This document shows positions 42,992 to 51,102 of a stretch of DNA of 64,000 bases, one piece after another. The notes under the pieces are model-generated. The model worked only from the letters and a program-made list of their open reading frames with translations. It did no database searches and had not been told where the DNA came from. A program made the position numbers and the translations under genes. This DNA comes from CAVPTL01 sp963708725 (GTDB taxonomy: Bacteria; Actinomycetota; Thermoleophilia; Gaiellales; JAICJC01). Positions within the stretch are counted from its first letter, which is position 1. Each line of letters begins with the position of its first letter. The stretch spans positions 806,001 through 870,000 of the forward strand of contig CAVPTL010000008.1 in assembly GCA_963708725.1 (NCBI GenBank), written 5' to 3'.

Positions 42992-43022
42992 TGAATAAAT
43001 GGTGCCTGGCACCATTTATTCA
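42992..43022. repeat. GGTGCC-N-GGCACC palindrome, copy 4
   Basis: A perfect 31-bp palindrome with the same arms and a central T. On the minus strand its TAA (43016-43018) is the stop codon of queD. Confidence 0.95.
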
Positions 43023-43384
43023 CCTGCGTAGGTGCAGCCGCTGGTGCAGGTTTCGCGGACCACGATCTTGCTGAGCAGCGGCAGTGTTGGTGCGATCCGC
43101 TCCCAGATCCAGATGGCGAGGTTCTCGCTGGTCGGCGAGGTCTCGAGGCCGGGGATCTCGTTCAGGTAGCGGTGATCCAGAAGTGCGCCGATCGGCTCCC
43201 AGGCGGCGGTGATGTCGGCGAAGTCGATCACCCACCCGGTGTGATCGTCGATCGGCCCGCGCACGTGCACCTCGACCTTGAACGAGTGTCCGTGAAGCCG
43301 GGCGCACTTGTGCTCGGCGGGCAGATTTCGCAGCTGGTGGGCCGCTTCGAACCCGAACTCCTTGAAGATCTCGGCCGAGCTCAT
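43016..43384 (-). CDS. queD: 6-carboxy-5,6,7,8-tetrahydropterin synthase
   Basis: A 122-residue T-fold enzyme that makes 6-carboxytetrahydropterin from dihydroneopterin triphosphate. Zinc ligands are the histidines in FEAAHQL and RLHGHSF, and the family motifs DFADI and LDHRYLNE follow. The ATG at 43384 overlaps the queE stop (ATGA). The stop codon comes from palindrome copy 4. GTP cyclohydrolase, which provides the substrate, is not in the window. Confidence 0.93.
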   Translation of the reverse strand: MSSAEIFKEFGFEAAHQLRNLPAEHKCARLHGHSFKVEVHVRGPIDDHTGWVIDFADITAAWEPIGALLDHRYLNEIPGLETSPTSENLAIWIWERIAPTLPLLSKIVVRETCTSGCTYAGE

Positions 43385-44022
43385 CGCAGCCCCACCACCT
43401 TGTGCGTCTGGAGGCTCAGCCGCCACTGCGGGTGCTCCAGGCAGTAGGCGATTGCCAGCTCGGTGTTTCGCTCGACCTCCGGCCCGTCCATCGGCTGTAG
43501 GAAGAAGTGAGCGAAGTCGGCGTCGGCGAACCGTTCCGGCCGGGCGGTGTCCTGGGGGTACACGAGCTTCAGCTCGTCCCCGCGCAGCAGCACCGTCTCC
43601 GACCCGCCCTTGGGGCTGACGCACACCCAGTCGAGTCCCGGGGGAGGCTGGAGGGTGCCGTTGGTCTCGACCGCGACCTCGAAGCCGTGGTCGTGCAGCG
43701 CGGCGATCAGGTCGGGATCGATCTGAAGCAGCGGCTCGCCGCCGGTGCAGACGACCAGCCTCCGGGAGCGGCCGTTGGCGTCGGCGGGCCAGTGGCCGGC
43801 AATCGTCTGGGCGAGCTCGGCCGCGGTTGTGTACTTGCCGCCGGCGGTGCCGTCGGTGCCGACGAAGTCGGTGTCGCAGAAGCTGCACACCGCGGTCGCG
43901 CGATCCTGCTCGCGCCCGGTCCACAGGTTGCATCCTGCGAACCGGCAGAAGACGGCGGGGCGCCCGGTGTTCGCGCCCTCTCCCTGCAGCGTGTAGAAGA
44001 TCTCTTTGACCGCGTAGCTCAC
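43381..44022 (-). CDS. queE: 7-carboxy-7-deazaguanine synthase
   Basis: A 213-residue radical SAM enzyme that contracts the ring of carboxytetrahydropterin to 7-carboxy-7-deazaguanine. Its cluster motif is CX14CX2C (Cys31, Cys46, Cys49), the longer variant known from Burkholderia multivorans QueE and not the common CX3CX2C. CTGGEPLLQ and VETNGT follow as usual. The GTG start overlaps the queC stop (GTGA). Confidence 0.93.
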   Translation of the reverse strand: MSYAVKEIFYTLQGEGANTGRPAVFCRFAGCNLWTGREQDRATAVCSFCDTDFVGTDGTAGGKYTTAAELAQTIAGHWPADANGRSRRLVVCTGGEPLLQIDPDLIAALHDHGFEVAVETNGTLQPPPGLDWVCVSPKGGSETVLLRGDELKLVYPQDTARPERFADADFAHFFLQPMDGPEVERNTELAIAYCLEHPQWRLSLQTHKVVGLR

Positions 44023-44723
44023 GCCGGCTCCAGCGCGCCGGGGGCATAGGCGGTCGGATCGGCCACTCCGGCGGCCGCAAACCCACGCCGGCGAAGCACG
44101 CAGCTGTCGCAGTGCCCGCAGGCCAGCCCGTCGCCGTCGGGGTCATAGCAGCTGTGGGTCTGGGCGTAGTCGACCCCAAGCTCGAGCCCGCGGCGGATGA
44201 TCTGCTCCTTGGTCATCTGCATCAGCGGCGTCTGGATCCGCAGCCGCGCGCCCTCCACCCCGGCCTTGGTGGCGAGATTCGCCATCGCCTCGAAGGCCTC
44301 GATGTACTCCGGCCGGCAGTCGGGATAGCCGCTGTAGTCGAGCGAGTTGACACCCACGAAGATGTCGTCGGCGCCGCGCACCTCCGCCAGCCCGAGCGCG
44401 AACGACAGGAAGATCGTGTTTCGGGCGGGGACGTAGGTGACCGGGATCGTGCCATCGTCCGGCCGATCCTTGGGCACGTCGATGTCAGCGGTCAGCGCCG
44501 ATCCGCCGAACGCGCGCAGGTCGATGTCGAGGATCACGTGGCTTTCGACGTTCGCGGCTGTCGCGATCCGTGCGGCGGCCTCGAGTTCGTGCTGGTGGCG
44601 CTGCCCGTACCGGAAGCTGAGCCCGTGAACGGCGTACCCCTCGCGCTGGGCGATCGCCAGCACCGTGGTCGAATCGAGACCGCCGCTGAGCAACACAACC
44701 GCTGGTTTTCGGGGAAAACTCAT
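44019..44723 (-). CDS. queC: 7-cyano-7-deazaguanine synthase
   Basis: A 234-residue ATP-dependent enzyme that turns 7-carboxy-7-deazaguanine into preQ0. The PP-loop SGGLDS is at residues 13-18. Zinc ligands near the C-terminus are in HSCYDP and ACGHCDSC. The ATG at 44723 follows a CATACT box by seven bases and is preferred over an in-frame start further upstream. First gene of queC-queE-queD. Confidence 0.94.
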   Translation of the reverse strand: MSFPRKPAVVLLSGGLDSTTVLAIAQREGYAVHGLSFRYGQRHQHELEAAARIATAANVESHVILDIDLRAFGGSALTADIDVPKDRPDDGTIPVTYVPARNTIFLSFALGLAEVRGADDIFVGVNSLDYSGYPDCRPEYIEAFEAMANLATKAGVEGARLRIQTPLMQMTKEQIIRRGLELGVDYAQTHSCYDPDGDGLACGHCDSCVLRRRGFAAAGVADPTAYAPGALEPA

Positions 44724-44730
44724 CGTCCGT

Positions 44731-44736
44731 AGTATG
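44731..44736 (-). promoter_or_regulatory. -10 box of queC-queE-queD
   Basis: CATACT on the minus strand lies seven bases before the queC ATG. No preQ1-riboswitch-like stem-loop is seen, and the gap leaves no room for one. Confidence 0.4.
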
Positions 44737-44788
44737 CCCGCGCTGTTCGAGGCTAGGCTCTGGGCAGAGACCACTATGGAGGCGTGAG

Positions 44789-46105
44789 ATGGCAGAGCTT
44801 TGGGGCGGAGAGACCCGCAAGGCGGTTGAGAATTTCCCGGTGTCGGGTGAGCCGATCCCGGCGGGAGTCGTGCATTGGCTGGGTCGGATCAAGGCCGCCT
44901 CGGCGCGGGTGAACGCCGAGCTGGGGCTGCTGGACGCGGCCAAGGCCGAGCGGATCGCCGCCGCCGCCGATCAGATCGCGGCCGGTGAGCACGACGATCA
45001 GTTTCCCATCGACGTGTTCCAGACCGGCTCGGGCACGTCCTCCAACATGAACGCCAACGAAGTGATCGCAAGTCTCGCGGGCGACGGCATCCACCCCAAC
45101 GACGACGTCAACATGGGCCAGTCGTCCAACGACGTGTTCCCGTCGGCCGTGCATCTGGCCGCGCTCGACCGAAGCGTCAACGATCTGCTGCCCGCGCTCG
45201 ACACCCTGGCGTCCTCGCTCGAGGCCAAGGCGGTCGAGTTCACCGACGTGGTCAAGTCAGGGCGCACGCACCTGATGGACGCCGTTCCGATCACGCTCGG
45301 CCAGGAGTTCGCCGGCTACGCCGCCCAGGTGCGCGAGGGCACCCGGCGGGTGGGCAACAGCCTCACCGGCGTGGGCCAGATCCCGCTTGGCGGTACCGCG
45401 GTCGGCAACGGCTTGAATACGCATCCCGAGTTCGCGGCGCGCGTGCGCAAGCGGCTGATTGCCGACTCGGGGCTCGAGATCATGGCGCCCGCCGACCCGT
45501 TCGAGGCCCAGGCCAATCGCGACGGTCTGGTGGAGGCATCCGGCGCCCTCAAATCGGTGGCCGTATCGCTCACCAAGATCGCCAACGATCTGCGCTGGAT
45601 GGGGTCGGGGCCGCGCTCGGGGATCTCCGAGATCGTCATCCCCGAGTTGCAGAAGGGCTCCTCGATCATGCCCGGCAAGGTCAACCCGGTGATCCCCGAG
45701 GTCGTGTGCCAGGTGTCGGCCCAGGTGATCGGAAACGACACGGCCATCACCGTCGGCGGGCTCCAGGGCAACTTCGAGCTGAACGTCCAGATCCCACTGA
45801 TCGCCCGTAACCTGCTGCAGTCGATCGGCCTGCTGGCCTCGGCGTCGCGTCTGTTCGCCTCGCGCTGTATCGACGGCATCGAGGTCAACGTGGCCGGGGC
45901 CAAGCGCTCGGGCGAGTCGACGCTCGTGATCTCGACGGCGCTCAACCCCTACATCGGCTATGACCGGGTGGCGGCGATCGTCAAGGACACCGTCGACTCT
46001 GGCCGCTCGCTGCGCGAGGTCGCGCGCGAGCACGGGGTGGAGGATTCGGTGCTCGACGAGGCGCTGAATCTGCGGAAGATCGCGGCCGGAAACCAGGAGA
46101 TCTAG
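44789..46105 (+). CDS. fumC: Fumarate hydratase, class II
   Basis: A 438-residue iron-free fumarase of the citric acid cycle. The superfamily signature GSSIMPGKVNP (about residues 289-299) is exact, and FQTGSGTSSNMNANEV and SGRTHLMDAVP are class II fumarase motifs. TAGGCT (44754-44759) and GGAGG upstream of the ATG give a promoter and a ribosome-binding site, so this gene is not leaderless. The following amidotransferase begins at the next base after the stop. Confidence 0.95.
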   Translation: MAELWGGETRKAVENFPVSGEPIPAGVVHWLGRIKAASARVNAELGLLDAAKAERIAAAADQIAAGEHDDQFPIDVFQTGSGTSSNMNANEVIASLAGDGIHPNDDVNMGQSSNDVFPSAVHLAALDRSVNDLLPALDTLASSLEAKAVEFTDVVKSGRTHLMDAVPITLGQEFAGYAAQVREGTRRVGNSLTGVGQIPLGGTAVGNGLNTHPEFAARVRKRLIADSGLEIMAPADPFEAQANRDGLVEASGALKSVAVSLTKIANDLRWMGSGPRSGISEIVIPELQKGSSIMPGKVNPVIPEVVCQVSAQVIGNDTAITVGGLQGNFELNVQIPLIARNLLQSIGLLASASRLFASRCIDGIEVNVAGAKRSGESTLVISTALNPYIGYDRVAAIVKDTVDSGRSLREVAREHGVEDSVLDEALNLRKIAAGNQEI

Positions 46106-46825
46106 ATGGACGTCCTGGTGCTCCAGCACGTTGCGTGTGAGCCTCCCGGCGAGTTCGAGGATGTGCTGACCGAGCGCGGTGCGCGCATCCATCGGGTCGA
46201 ACTGGACGAGGGCGAACCGCTTCCACAGGGGCGGTCGTTTGACGCGATCGTGGCCATGGGCGGCCCGATGTCGGTCAACGACGAGGCTGAGCTTCCCTGG
46301 CTGGTCGGCGAGAAGGCCCTTATCCGAGACGCGGTGGAGTCTGGCACCCCGTTTTGGGGCGCATGCCTGGGAGTCCAACTGCTCGCATCGAGTCTCGGCG
46401 CCCGGGTGTATGCCGGCGAGACCCCCGAGGTCGGCGTGCTCTCGGTCGAGCTCACCGACGAGGGGCGCGCCGATCCGGTCTTCGCCGGGCTGCCGCCGCA
46501 ATTCCCCACGCTTCAGTGGCATGGCGATACGTTCGACCTGCCCGCCGGCGCGGTGCGGCTGGCGTCGTCCCCGGCCTATCCCAATCAGGCCTTCCGCTAC
46601 GGGCCGCGGGCCTACGGCGTGCAGTTCCACGTCGAGGTGTCCGAGGCGATGGCGGCGGAGTGGGGACAGATCCCCGAGTACGTGCAGTACGCCCAAACGA
46701 CGCTGGGAGACGGGGGTATCGACCGGCTGCTGGGCGACTTCTCGGCGAACCGCGACGCGATGCTCGGACACGCGCGCACGATGTTCGAGGCCTGGGTTGA
46801 GCACGCCGTCGCCGTCACCCGATAA
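46106..46825 (+). CDS. Class I glutamine amidotransferase-like protein
   Basis: 239 residues. The nucleophile cysteine lies in WGACLGVQLL and the catalytic His and Glu in YGVQFHVEV, so the triad is complete. It stands alone, without a synthetase domain, like the GMP-synthase-type amidotransferases often annotated in this group; some relatives are gamma-glutamyl hydrolases for polyamines or other amides. It starts directly after fumC and is probably read with it. Confidence 0.82.
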   Translation: MDVLVLQHVACEPPGEFEDVLTERGARIHRVELDEGEPLPQGRSFDAIVAMGGPMSVNDEAELPWLVGEKALIRDAVESGTPFWGACLGVQLLASSLGARVYAGETPEVGVLSVELTDEGRADPVFAGLPPQFPTLQWHGDTFDLPAGAVRLASSPAYPNQAFRYGPRAYGVQFHVEVSEAMAAEWGQIPEYVQYAQTTLGDGGIDRLLGDFSANRDAMLGHARTMFEAWVEHAVAVTR

Positions 46826-46832
46826 CCGTTTC

Positions 46833-47162
46833 ATGGCGGTGCGCTACGTCGTGCGCGAGTCGGAGGAGTTGACGCTCTCAGACGACGGCGTGCGGCGGTT
46901 TCTGGCCCTGCGAGACGAGGGCCGAAGCGCCTCCGAGATCGGATCTGAACTCGGCCTGGAGCCCGAAGCGGTGAGTGAGCTGGTCAAGGCCGACGAGGCT
47001 CAGGCGGTGGCCCACAGGATCGCGACCGGCGAGGAGCCGATGTATCCCGTGCCGGGGCCGGGCGAGCAGATCGTCGACACCCGGTCGGGATCAGCGACCG
47101 TCCCGCTGATCGCGCTTGGGGTGATCTTCGTCATCATCCTGATCTATCTCGCTTTGCGGTGA
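46833..47162 (+). CDS. Small tail-anchored membrane protein
   Basis: 109 residues. The N-terminal 60 hold a helical stretch with an HTH-like pattern (RFLALRDEGRSASEIGSELGLEPEAVSELV). The C-terminus is one membrane helix (VPLIALGVIFVIILIYLAL) with only an Arg after it. The stop codon is the first three bases of palindrome copy 5. I recognise no family. It follows the amidotransferase gene after seven bases. Confidence 0.6.
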   Translation: MAVRYVVRESEELTLSDDGVRRFLALRDEGRSASEIGSELGLEPEAVSELVKADEAQAVAHRIATGEEPMYPVPGPGEQIVDTRSGSATVPLIALGVIFVIILIYLALR

Positions 47163-47188
47163 ATAACGGTGCCTGGCACCGTTATTCA
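47160..47188. repeat. GGTGCC-N-GGCACC palindrome, copy 5 (29 bp variant)
   Basis: A perfect palindrome with arms TGAATAACGGTGCC and GGCACCGTTATTCA around a central T, two bases shorter than the others. The paired AAT to C change occurs in both arms, so the pairing was kept. Its TGA ends the small membrane protein on the plus strand and its TAA (47182-47184) ends the GNAT gene on the minus strand. Confidence 0.95.
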
Positions 47189-47658
47189 CCCAGCAGCTTG
47201 ACCATGCCGAGCGAGGTCTCTTCGAACTCGAGCGAGCGGTAGAGGGCGTGGGCAACGCGGTTGGTTGGCCACACGTTCAGCTCGATCCGGTCAAGGCCAC
47301 GGGCGCGGGCCTCGTCCTCGACCATCAACATCGCCTCACGTCCGAAGCCACGGCCGCGCTCGGCCTGGGTGATGTCGAGCCGGTAGACGTACAGGCGAGC
47401 CCGACCGTCGACGCGCTCCTCGGCGATCCACAGCTGCCCAACCGCCGATCCGTCCTCGTCCTCGAACACGTAGACGCTGTGGTTGGGCGTCTCAACGCCG
47501 TCTGGCAGGAGCTGGGCGAAGCTGGTTGCCGCCTTGGCGGCCGCCTGCTCGGGGCTGAGGCGCAGGGCGTGCTCGATCTCCCTGGCGTAGGTCTCGGCCG
47601 ACGAGGCTTTCCAGATCTCGAATTCGGCGGCGGTCATCGGCCGCTTGCGCAGGCTCAT
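47182..47658 (-). CDS. GNAT family N-acetyltransferase
   Basis: 158 residues. The acetyl-CoA-binding motif A reads ERGRGFGREAMLMVEDEA, followed by LNVWPTNRVAHALYRSLEFEE, a typical GNAT end. The first 60 residues are helical and contain a second, less clear part. The acceptor is unknown. The start overlaps the stop of the upstream hydrolase-like gene (ATGA). Its stop comes from palindrome copy 5. Confidence 0.85.
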   Translation of the reverse strand: MSLRKRPMTAAEFEIWKASSAETYAREIEHALRLSPEQAAAKAATSFAQLLPDGVETPNHSVYVFEDEDGSAVGQLWIAEERVDGRARLYVYRLDITQAERGRGFGREAMLMVEDEARARGLDRIELNVWPTNRVAHALYRSLEFEETSLGMVKLLGE

Positions 47659-48446
47659 GCAGGCGTCGCTGTCAGCACGAACTCCCGTACCAGCGCGCTC
47701 GTCTCGGCCAGCGCATCCCACAGCACGGCGTGACCTCCGGGAACGGTCTCGACCCGGCCACGGCGAAGCTCCGCCTCGGCCTGGTCGACCTCGTCCTCGC
47801 TCACCAGCTCTGACTCCTCGCCGCGGATGATCAGCGTGGGACACACCACCGCGCGCAGATCGGGCGGGGACTCCGCCGCGTGCGAGAGCGCGGAGGCTGC
47901 CGCTTCGCGGCTGTAGCGGTACCGATAGAGACCGTCTTCGCCCGCAACCAGATGCTCGGCCATCTCCTCTTCCAGCAGTGCGCTGGGAGTGTGCATCAGC
48001 CCCGATTCGCTTCGCTCCGCCTCGATCGCGTCGCTGATCGTGGCAAAGCCGCCTCGTCCTCGCTCGCGTTCGGCCAGGAGCAGCAGGGTGGTCGCCGGAG
48101 TCAGGATCAGCGGGTCGAGCAGCACCAGCGCGGTCGCGCGCTCGCCGTACTCACAGGCGTGTTCGACCGCGATCCGGGCGCCCAGTCCGTGCCCGATGAT
48201 CGTCACCTGATCGACCCCGGAGGAGTCCAGCACGTGGTCGAGATCGGCGACGTGCTGGGCGGGCGTCTGAGGCCCCGACCACGGCGAGCGGCCGTGCCCG
48301 CGCAGGTCGTGGGCGACCACACGGCGGTTGGGCTCGAGCATCCGCGCCAGGCGCTCGAAACGGCGCGCGTGGCCACCGGTGGTGTGGACGCACACCACCG
48401 CCGGTAGGTCGTCAGCTCCCCACTTCAGCACCCGAAACCGTGTCAC
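47655..48446 (-). CDS. Alpha/beta hydrolase-fold protein lacking the nucleophile Ser
   Basis: 263 residues with a clear alpha/beta hydrolase fold: VVCVHTTGGHARRF, VVAHDLRGHGRS and the elbow IIGHGLGARI. In the elbow the usual Ser is Gly87 (codon GGA at 48186-48188). The base His is kept in VPGGHAVLWD, while the acid position (IRGEESELV) has Glu. Hydrolysis by the usual mechanism is therefore unlikely; a binding or lyase-type role is possible (inference). GTG start. Coupled to the GNAT gene. Confidence 0.75.
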   Translation of the reverse strand: MTRFRVLKWGADDLPAVVCVHTTGGHARRFERLARMLEPNRRVVAHDLRGHGRSPWSGPQTPAQHVADLDHVLDSSGVDQVTIIGHGLGARIAVEHACEYGERATALVLLDPLILTPATTLLLLAERERGRGGFATISDAIEAERSESGLMHTPSALLEEEMAEHLVAGEDGLYRYRYSREAAASALSHAAESPPDLRAVVCPTLIIRGEESELVSEDEVDQAEAELRRGRVETVPGGHAVLWDALAETSALVREFVLTATPA

Positions 48447-48493
48447 CGCGCAAGATTCTACGCGGTGACACGGATTTCAGGGAACTCAGTTGA

Positions 48494-50041
48494 TCAGTCG
48501 CCCGCTGCGGGAGCGATACCGCTGAGGTCTTCGTTGCCCTCGAGCGGCACCGTCACCATTGCGGCGCGGGTCTTGGCTCCGGCCCAGTAGAAGGCCATGC
48601 CCGCCAGGAACGTCACGCCGATTGCGATCAGCGAGATCAGCTCGTATTTGAGCCGCGAAACGTCCGTCGGCAGGTCGGCGTTATTCAGGAACTGCCCGTC
48701 CAGGAACCCGGGGAAGATCGCCACAATCGAGGCGAACACCGCCCAGGCGGTGGTCAGGATCGTGCACACCCATACCCCGGCCATGCCACCCGGGACGCGA
48801 TACGGACGATGCACGTCGGGATGTGACATCCGCAGTTTCGCCAGGCACGGGAAGATCACGATGTAGGAGATCGTGGTGAACGTCAGCACCACGCCGATCA
48901 TCACGTTGAACGCGGAAGCAGCGCTTCCCGACGTCAACACCGACGCGATGATGAACACGATCGTCGAGAGGCAGCCGGACAGGAAGTTCACGTTGACCGG
49001 CGTTCCCAGCTTCGCCGAGAAGTTGCCCATGATGCGCGGGCCGGCACCGTCGTAGCAGGCAACGGCCTGGCTACGGTCGGAGCCCATCAGCCACGTGCAT
49101 GCGCTCGAAACCAACGCCAGGATGAACATCACCGCGGCGATCTTGATCATGACGTCGGCGGCGCCACCGTACACACCGTTGAACACGGTCGCGACGGCGT
49201 CGAGGAATGCCGAAACGCCCTTGCCCTTGATGTCGGCCGGCGGAATCACCGAGATGATTGCCAGCACGGGCAGGCCGTACAGCAGGATCGCGGTGACGCA
49301 CGCCCGCAGCACGGTGACGGGAACGTCCTTCTGCGCATCCTTCATCTCGTCGCCCGCTGCGTTGGGCAGCTCGAAACCGACGTAGTTGAAGAAGAGCAGT
49401 GGTGCCAGCGCGATGAACTCGGTCCATGTCGGGCTGAAGTCGCCGCCCGACGGGAAGTGCAGGCCGTGCTTGATGGCGTAGACGACGGTCGTGATCGAGA
49501 ACAGGCCGATCACGAGAATCCGGCACCACGCCCCCAGCGTCGGGATCCACTTGCCGATTCCGAACGACAGGATGGCCGAATACACCGAGAACCAGATGAA
49601 CGCCAGTCCGACGACGTAGTAGACCACCGAGCCGTTGTCGAAGTTGTAGAAGTAGCCCTGGATCGCGGCACAACACAGCAGTGCCAGCGTGGCGCCGATC
49701 CAGATCGGGTTCGAGAACCAGTAGAACACGGCGTTGATGGCCGCGGTCAGACGGCCGAAGGCCATCCGCGTCCAGATGTAGGCGCCACCTTCCTCGGTGA
49801 ATGCCGCGCCGAGTTCGGCTGTCAGTAGGGCGTACGGAACGAAGAAGAAAACTGCCAGGAAGAGCAGCCACAGGAAGCCTTGGGCTCCGTTGGCGGCAAC
49901 CTGGCCGAGCGTATCCACACCGACGATGGTGCAGATCAGAAAGAAGTAGATGTCGAATCGGCTGAAGTGCTTTTGCAGCTTCGCCTTCTCCTCGACCGCT
50001 GCAGACGTCGTTTGTTCGACGAATTGGTCTGATGCAGCCAA
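48494..50041 (-). CDS. APC-family amino acid permease
   Basis: 515 residues with about twelve membrane segments. The first helix region (FDIYFFLICTIVGVDTLGQVAANG) and the later LTAELGAAFTEEGGAYIWTRMAFG match the amino acid-polyamine-organocation family; the closest type seems to be glutamate/GABA or ethanolamine-like transporters. The TTG at 50041 is chosen as the start because AAAGGAGG lies exactly five bases before it; a GTG at 50134 is in frame but lacks a site. A CRP-type palindrome lies about 110 bases upstream. The substrate is uncertain. Confidence 0.85.
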   Translation of the reverse strand: MAASDQFVEQTTSAAVEEKAKLQKHFSRFDIYFFLICTIVGVDTLGQVAANGAQGFLWLLFLAVFFFVPYALLTAELGAAFTEEGGAYIWTRMAFGRLTAAINAVFYWFSNPIWIGATLALLCCAAIQGYFYNFDNGSVVYYVVGLAFIWFSVYSAILSFGIGKWIPTLGAWCRILVIGLFSITTVVYAIKHGLHFPSGGDFSPTWTEFIALAPLLFFNYVGFELPNAAGDEMKDAQKDVPVTVLRACVTAILLYGLPVLAIISVIPPADIKGKGVSAFLDAVATVFNGVYGGAADVMIKIAAVMFILALVSSACTWLMGSDRSQAVACYDGAGPRIMGNFSAKLGTPVNVNFLSGCLSTIVFIIASVLTSGSAASAFNVMIGVVLTFTTISYIVIFPCLAKLRMSHPDVHRPYRVPGGMAGVWVCTILTTAWAVFASIVAIFPGFLDGQFLNNADLPTDVSRLKYELISLIAIGVTFLAGMAFYWAGAKTRAAMVTVPLEGNEDLSGIAPAAGD

Positions 50042-50150
50042 CGCAGCCTCCTTTGACGGATCGGTGCGAAGCCCAGCCCACGTTCTCCCAGGCTTCACAT
50101 CTTTGAGCGGAGCGTCAGTATCTCTAACTTTCACCGTTCAGGCAAGAGAA

Positions 50151-50166
50151 CGTGACACATGTCACA
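50151..50166. promoter_or_regulatory. CRP/FNR-type operator upstream of the permease
   Basis: CGTGA-CACATG-TCACA fits the TGTGA-N6-TCACA consensus of CRP-family regulators with a single mismatch in the outer base. It lies 110 bases before the permease start and 13 bases after lipA. Regulation of the permease by cAMP or a similar signal is an inference. Confidence 0.5.
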
Positions 50167-50178
50167 ACACGCGCTGAT

Positions 50179-51102
50179 TCAGAGCGTCAAAGCGCCGTGG
50201 CCGGTGGCGGCCAGCCGCTGCTCTTCGGCGCGGTAGCTGGAGCGCACCAGCGGCCCGGCGAACACCGCGCCAAAGCCCATCTCCTCGCCCGCTGCGCGCA
50301 GCCCATCGAACTGCTGCGGGGTCACCCACCGATCGAGCTGGAGGTGCTTTTCGGTCGGCTGGAGGTACTGGCCGATGGTGACCACGTCGACCCGGTGGTC
50401 GCGCAGATCACGCATCACCTGCACCACGTCGGCGTCCGACTCGCCCATGCCGACGATGATTCCGCTCTTGGTCACGATCGGATCGCGGTCGGGGTGGAGG
50501 CTCGCCCACACGTCCTTGGCGCGGTCGAGCAGCCCCAGCGCTTTTCGGTAATCACCCCTGGGTCGCACCCGCCGGTAGAGGTGTTCGGCCGTCTCGATGT
50601 TGTGGTTGAAGACATCGGGGGCGGCGTCCAGCACGACCTGAAGGGCTTCCTCGCGAAAGCCCAGGAAGTCGGGGACGAGCACCTCGATCCCACACTCGGG
50701 ACGCGCCCGCCGGATCGCATTGATGGTCGCGGCAAAGTGCGCCGCGCCCTTGTCGGGCAGATCGTCGCGGTCGACCGAGGTCACCACCACATGGCCGAGT
50801 GCCATCTTCTGGACGGCCCGTGCGACGCGCAACGGCTCCAGCGGATCGGGCGCCTCGGGCGGCCGGCCGGAGGTGACAGCGCAGTAACGGCACGCGCGCG
50901 TGCAGACCTCGCCCATGATCTGGAAGGTGGCCGTGCCGCGGCCCCAGCACTCGCCGATGTTGGGGCAGTGGGCCTCCTCGCAGACGGTGTGCAGACCGCC
51001 GTCGCGCATGATCTCGCGCAGCTCGTCGAAGCGGGTGTTGGCCGATGGCGCGCGCACCTTGATCCAGCTGGGACGCTCGCGGGTGAGCTCAGACCACGGC
51101 AC
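50179..51102 (-). CDS. lipA: Lipoyl synthase
   Basis: A 307-residue radical SAM enzyme that inserts two sulfurs into protein-bound octanoate. The auxiliary cluster is held by Cys41, Cys46 and Cys52 (CEEAHCPNIGEC) and the radical SAM cluster by Cys67, Cys71 and Cys74 (CTRACRYC). The final RSSYRAEE supplies the Ser ligand of the auxiliary cluster. The GTG start overlaps lipB by 14 bases. Last gene of the 2-oxoacid dehydrogenase operon. Confidence 0.96.
   Translation of the reverse strand: MPWSELTRERPSWIKVRAPSANTRFDELREIMRDGGLHTVCEEAHCPNIGECWGRGTATFQIMGEVCTRACRYCAVTSGRPPEAPDPLEPLRVARAVQKMALGHVVVTSVDRDDLPDKGAAHFAATINAIRRARPECGIEVLVPDFLGFREEALQVVLDAAPDVFNHNIETAEHLYRRVRPRGDYRKALGLLDRAKDVWASLHPDRDPIVTKSGIIVGMGESDADVVQVMRDLRDHRVDVVTIGQYLQPTEKHLQLDRWVTPQQFDGLRAAGEEMGFGAVFAGPLVRSSYRAEEQRLAATGHGALTL

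Noticed and set aside
44724..44788. A preQ1 riboswitch before queC or a metabolite switch elsewhere
   Set aside because: The gap between promoter and queC is seven bases, and no stem-loop fits.
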